A DNA stretch of 28,330 nucleotides from JACVRX01 sp035697245 (GTDB lineage: Bacteria > Actinomycetota > Actinomycetes > Jiangellales > Jiangellaceae). The stretch spans positions 1 through 28,330 of the forward strand of contig DASSDH010000055.1 in assembly GCA_035697245.1 (NCBI GenBank), written 5' to 3'. The number at the start of each line of letters is the position of its first letter. Positions within the stretch are counted from its first letter, which is position 1. The notes under the pieces are model-generated. The model was not told the DNA's origin. It searched no databases and saw only the letters and a program-made list of their open reading frames with translations. The translations under genes were made by a program, and so were the position numbers. Of the stretch, positions 25,901-28,330 are shown in pieces.

Positions 25901-26350
25901 CAGATGGCGGCCTTCGGGGTCAGGCCGGCCGGTCTGGCGTCCGGTCAGGTCCAGGCTCAGCTCCGCGCCGAACACCGTGCCCACTCCTGTATCGCGCGCG
26001 GCCTCGGCCAGTCGGACCACCCCGTACATGCCGTCGTGGTCGGTGACCGCCAGCGCTTCGACCCCGAGCCGGGCCGCCTCGGCGACCAGGGCGTCCGGGT
26101 CACTTGCGCCGTCGAGAAAGCTGTACGACGAGTGGCAATGCAGCTCAGCCCAGGCGGGGCCGGGTCCTGCGGGCGGTTGGGGAGCAGGCCCGGCTGGCTC
26201 TTCTGCGGAGGGCCGCGCCGATCGCAGCTGGCCGCCCTCGTAGTACCCAGACTCGTCGGAAGGCTCACGCCTCGCGGCCGCTCCCGGCGCCGCCCAGGAC
26301 AGGCGACGCTCGAACTCCTTCCAGGGGATCGGCGGGTTGTGCCAGCCCAT
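22961..26350 (-). CDS. dnaE2: DnaE2 (ImuC): error-prone DNA polymerase III alpha subunit
   Basis: 1129-residue C-family polymerase of the ImuA'-ImuB-DnaE2 translesion mutasome, the damage-induced mutagenesis machinery of mycobacteria and others. It starts MGWHNPPIPWKEFERRL, the usual N-terminus. The PHP domain begins at about 68 (WAELHCHSSYSFLDGAS, TDHDGMYG). The palm has RGSAANSAVCYALG and the catalytic PDIDVDIE near residue 460. The fingers region includes GVPLFQEQMMQLA and FGFASYGFPESHAISFAYLVYASSYLK. An OB-fold (VLVGGLVTHRQRPPTAGGVVFMNLEDE) and a short C-terminus follow, without the tau-binding tail of replicative DnaE1. No LexA box precedes its ATG; the DUF222-HNH gene stops 20 bases upstream on the same strand. 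Confidence 0.96.
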   Translation of the reverse strand: MGWHNPPIPWKEFERRLSWAAPGAAARREPSDESGYYEGGQLRSARPSAEEPAGPAPQPPAGPGPAWAELHCHSSYSFLDGASDPDALVAEAARLGVEALAVTDHDGMYGVVRLAEAARDTGVGTVFGAELSLDLTGRQTGRPDPEGRHLLVLARDAEGYGRLSSIIGTAQLRGGEKGRPAYDETGLADAHHGHWVVLTGCRKGSVPAALARHGPTAAETELNKLIEMFGRDNVVVELVDHDQPLDDARNDALFDLAGRAGVGVVASNNVHYAAPADAPLAQVLAAVRARSSLDDMTGWLPANGTAHLRSGAEMATRLARFPGVREATVALARECVFDFRVVAPNLPDRAVGEGHTDASWLRYLVAKGAWTRYGPRGIPTTKQAYQQLDHELAVIEQLGFPGYFLIVHEITQFCGEENILCQGRGSAANSAVCYALGITSVDPIHHQLLFERFLSTGRDGPPDIDVDIENGRREEVIQHVYQRYGRDRAAQVANVNTYRPKMAVRDVARALGYSPGQADAWSRRLDLRLGPQVGPRGEKEPAKPLPAEAADDAELPLLLAALVAKMQRLPRHLSIHSGGMVLCDRPIGEVCPVEWATMPDRSVLQWDKDDCAAAGLVKFDLLGLGMLSALHDTFDLVNDHHHRPLDLSTIPQDDPATYAMLCDADSIGVFQVESRAQMATLPRMRPENFYELVVEVALIRPGPIQGGSVHPYLRRKNDQEAVSYPHPSMEKALSRTLGVPLFQEQMMQLAIDCAGFDPMEADQLRQAMSSKRSTERIEALRGRLLAGMAKRDIPPEVANDLYLKLFGFASYGFPESHAISFAYLVYASSYLKRYYPAAFTAALLNNQPMGFYAPQTLIADARRHGVEIRGVDLNASAVKATLEEAVDVPAGLAHAPSEPQPAIRLGLQTVRNLGDDVAKAVADVRPYADLDDLVRRVRVPLPALEALATAGAFGCLGLSRREAIWAVGAVADTRPDQLPGTTPGASAPELPRMTPTEMTFADLWATGSSPDSHPVQHVRSTLDAWGALPAAALATTDDGAKVLVGGLVTHRQRPPTAGGVVFMNLEDETGMINVICPRQTWDRHRRVALESAALVIEGRLERQDGAVNLLALRLAPLQISGSVRSRDFR

Positions 26351-26370
26351 GATTGTCCGGCCCAGGCCGA

Positions 26371-28053
26371 TCAGAACGGCGGGATGTCGGCAGCCGGCAG
26401 GGGGGTGGCTGAGCCCGGCGGATCGAGGTCGGGATGAGTCGGTGGATTCCGGTCGGCCGGTGGGTCGGGGTCGGCCGGTCGATCGGGGTCACCGAGGGGG
26501 TCGGGTTCGACGGTGTGGGTGTGTCCGGTGGGGCTGATCCATTCGAATCGGCCGGGTTCGGGTTGGCGCACCTGCCATCGACTCTGGTGTTTGCCGATGT
26601 GATGCTGTTCGCAGAGCGGGCCAAGGTTGCCGACCGCAGTCGGTCCGTACGGGTATTCGATGGTGTGGTCGAGGTCGCAGCCCAGGGCCGGTTTCTCGCA
26701 GCCGGGCCAACGGCAGGTGCGGTCGCGGGCCGCCACGTGCTCGACCAGGTCCGGCGGAGGTTGATAGCGGGTGCGGCCGTAGTCGAGCACCGCCCCGGAG
26801 GCCGGGTCGGTGAGCAGCCGCCGCCAGGTGCCGTACCCGGCCAGCCGCCGGGCGACCTGGGCCGGGATCGGCCCGTACCCGGCCAACTCACCGGGCTGGT
26901 CGTTCAAGCCGAGCAGCATGCTGATCGGCACGATCACCTGCACGCTCACGGGCCGGCGGTGCTGGCCGTCCAGGCGTTGGCCGCAGCCGCAGCCGCCCAG
27001 CCGGCCGGCGGCCAGCGCCAGCCAGCCCAGCTGCGCCAACGCATCGGCCCGGCGCTGCGCATCGGTCCGCCGGACGTCGGGATCGGTGCGTTTCATGGCC
27101 GCGGCAGCGGCCTGGATCGCGGTTTCGATGGCGGCCGCGTCTGCGGCGGGCAGGTAGGCCTCCAGCCAGGCCATCCCATCTTTCGCCGGGCTGGTGCGCA
27201 CGAAACGGTTCTCGGCCGCGTTCTCCGCGCGCTGGGCCATGGTGTCCGGGTCCAGCCGGTGCAGGGCCCGGATGATCGCCCGCCGCAACTGCGCCGCGGT
27301 CATGGTCTCGGCCCGCTCCAGCACCTCGGCCTCCACCGTGCGGGCCAGGTCCAGGGTGTGCCCACGCAGCCCGTCGACGATCACCTCCGCTTTCCGCACA
27401 TCGATCCGGCCCGCCTGCAGCGCGACCCAGGTGGCGGGTAGGTCCTCGCACCAGACCCGAGCTCGCGCGACAAGCCCATCCCCCTCGCGTGGGGTCATGG
27501 CCAGCCGGGCGGCGACCTCGGTGCTGGCCACCCGCAGTGAGGACATCGACTCGACCCGCCGGTCCGTCGGCTGCATCTCGGCCCGCCGAGACAACTCCAT
27601 GATCGCCGCCGCCTGCCGTGCGGCCGCCCAGGACGCCAACCGATGCCAGCCGGCGACCGTCTCCACCAGCTCAAAGGCGCCCAACTCCGATACGTCCGCG
27701 TCGTGCAGCAAGGTCGCCAACTGAGGGCCCGGGGCCATCCCCTCCACATTCGGCAGGTGTTCGGGCACCAACACAGACGCATCCACCACATCGGAGGACC
27801 TCGGCGCCGGGTCAGCGGTTTCGGTCAGGTCCGGACCGGCCCCGTCCAGGGCGGCGAACAACGCCGCCACATCGACATCCGGGTCCGGGCCGAACAGGGC
27901 CTCCTCCACCGGATCCCACACCACTGCGCCGATGTCGATCTCGGCGCAGAACGCCTCCAGCCGCACCGGATCCACCGCACCCGGCGCCAGCGGCTGCGTG
28001 TAGCCGTAGCCGGCGCCAGCACCGGCTGTCTGGTCTTCCACGGAATCGAACAT
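26371..28053 (-). CDS. DUF222-HNH endonuclease-like protein (13E12 repeat family)
   Basis: 560-residue protein of the actinobacterial 13E12 family. Residues about 80-400 form the helical DUF222 domain (EAEVLERAETMTAAQLRRAI, AAIETAIQAAAAAMKRTDPD). The HNH nuclease domain (about 446-492) has CRWPGCEKPALGCDLDHTIEY, then GNLGPLCEQHHIGKH, with both zinc cysteine positions and the DH catalytic pair intact. The C-terminus (about 515-560) is Pro/Asp-rich. I chose ATG at 28053 because a near-consensus -10 ends 7 bases upstream and the LexA box covers it; ATG at 28083 would lie before the predicted transcript start. The cellular role of the family is unknown. It lies between imuB and dnaE2, which are usually adjacent, suggesting insertion. 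Confidence 0.9.
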   Translation of the reverse strand: MFDSVEDQTAGAGAGYGYTQPLAPGAVDPVRLEAFCAEIDIGAVVWDPVEEALFGPDPDVDVAALFAALDGAGPDLTETADPAPRSSDVVDASVLVPEHLPNVEGMAPGPQLATLLHDADVSELGAFELVETVAGWHRLASWAAARQAAAIMELSRRAEMQPTDRRVESMSSLRVASTEVAARLAMTPREGDGLVARARVWCEDLPATWVALQAGRIDVRKAEVIVDGLRGHTLDLARTVEAEVLERAETMTAAQLRRAIIRALHRLDPDTMAQRAENAAENRFVRTSPAKDGMAWLEAYLPAADAAAIETAIQAAAAAMKRTDPDVRRTDAQRRADALAQLGWLALAAGRLGGCGCGQRLDGQHRRPVSVQVIVPISMLLGLNDQPGELAGYGPIPAQVARRLAGYGTWRRLLTDPASGAVLDYGRTRYQPPPDLVEHVAARDRTCRWPGCEKPALGCDLDHTIEYPYGPTAVGNLGPLCEQHHIGKHQSRWQVRQPEPGRFEWISPTGHTHTVEPDPLGDPDRPADPDPPADRNPPTHPDLDPPGSATPLPAADIPPF

Positions 28054-28066
28054 GTGTTCGAGTATA
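28046..28066 (-). promoter_or_regulatory. LexA (SOS) box overlapping a leaderless promoter of the DUF222-HNH gene
   Basis: TCGAACATGTGTTCGA (28046-28061) is a perfect palindrome matching the mycobacterial-type SOS box TCGAAC-N4-GTTCGA. On the minus strand TATACT (28066-28061) is a strong -10; its last base is in the box, and 7 bases separate it from the ATG at 28053. GTTGAT, 16 bases further up, could be the -35. LexA bound here would block both polymerase binding and the start codon region. Confidence 0.9.
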
Positions 28067-28179
28067 GTCGACCAGACCGACAATCAACACCGCAGGTTCC
28101 CCGGTGGCTGCACCCGATCGGTGCTGAACTACTCAGGAATTCACGGTGCGAACTCGAGCCACGCGTTCCGGGGCCGGGC

Positions 28180-28329
28180 TCAGTCGTAACTCGCCTCCAA
28201 CTGCCACCGGCCGCAATCCAGAACCAACAGGAAGGCGCGGCCATCCGAAGTCGTCATCTGGAACCGGACGTGCCGGTGAGCGAGCTCGTTGTCCCACCAG
28301 TGCTCGACCGACGGCCACGGGCCCGTCCA
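28180..28329 (-). CDS. imuB: C-terminal end of ImuB-like (Y-family polymerase homologue) protein, partial
   Basis: Only the last 49 codons are in the window; the gene continues beyond its end. The fragment reads WTGPWPSVEHWWDNELAHRH then RFQMTTSDGRAFLLVLDCGRWQLEASYD before TGA at 28180. This is the typical C-terminus of ImuB/DNA-polymerase-Y-family proteins, with the tryptophan-rich GPWP...WWD pattern and the final W-x-E-A-x-YD. ImuB is the catalytically inactive hub that links DnaE2 to the beta clamp; the clamp-binding part would lie outside the window. Identification rests on memory of this conserved tail and on dnaE2 being nearby. The 126 bases between this stop and the DUF222-HNH start hold that gene's promoter and LexA box. 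Confidence 0.82.
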   Translation of the reverse strand, partial: WTGPWPSVEHWWDNELAHRHVRFQMTTSDGRAFLLVLDCGRWQLEASYD

Positions 28330-28330
28330 G

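Noticed and set aside
26352..28086. Short inverted match GATTGTC at both flanks of the DUF222-HNH gene, as possible insertion ends
   Set aside because: Only 7 bases match and no target duplication was seen, so it is not evidence of a transposon.
28133..28318. 61-codon minus-strand frame at the window end
   Set aside because: Shadow in another frame of the imuB tail, which has a recognisable conserved C-terminus.

Overview
The window is chromosomal DNA from a high-GC actinomycete (class Actinomycetes). The signs are GC-rich third codon positions, frequent GTG starts, ATGA-coupled genes, several apparently leaderless promoters, and families that are mostly actinobacterial: GlgE, NucS/EndoMS, a Scy/FilP/DivIVA-like coiled coil, the DUF222-HNH (13E12) family and a mycobacterial-type LexA box. 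The gene set matches a syntenic neighbourhood I recall from Streptomyces. I cannot name a genus.

Region 1 (about 65-9190) is the GlgE alpha-glucan/trehalose pathway. glgE-treS-mak form a start/stop-overlapping operon and glgB lies downstream on the same strand. Between mak and glgB sits an opposite-strand pair, an ECF sigma factor and a membrane protein with a proline-rich repeat tail (likely anti-sigma), followed by about 500 bases without a convincing gene. A 36-base perfect inverted repeat ends just upstream of glgB.

Region 2 (9187-17186) centres on coenzyme-B12-dependent acyl-CoA rearrangement. It holds a thioredoxin-TPR protein, an IcmA-type mutase large subunit with isobutyryl-CoA-type residues, a cysteine-free Rrf2 regulator, an operon of a 50-residue membrane protein, a bacterial-PH protein and a MarR regulator, a MeaB GTPase, a thiolase, a PduO-type adenosyltransferase and a methylmalonyl-CoA epimerase. 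No small B12-binding mutase subunit is present.

Region 3 (17342-22951) has the polar coiled-coil protein, two small zinc-type proteins in divergent orientation, a duplicated 3-hydroxyacyl-CoA dehydrogenase, NucS (non-canonical mismatch repair) and an ArsR-SRPBCC/VOC/DUF1905 operon behind a leaderless promoter with an embedded palindrome.

Region 4 (22961-28330) is the SOS mutasome: dnaE2 (imuC) and, at the window edge, the last 49 codons of an imuB-like gene. Between them lies a DUF222-HNH gene of the 13E12 family with a perfect LexA-type box overlapping its -10 element and start codon. dnaE2 follows only 20 bases downstream with no LexA box of its own. This split, possibly rewired, translesion cassette is the most interesting feature of the window.
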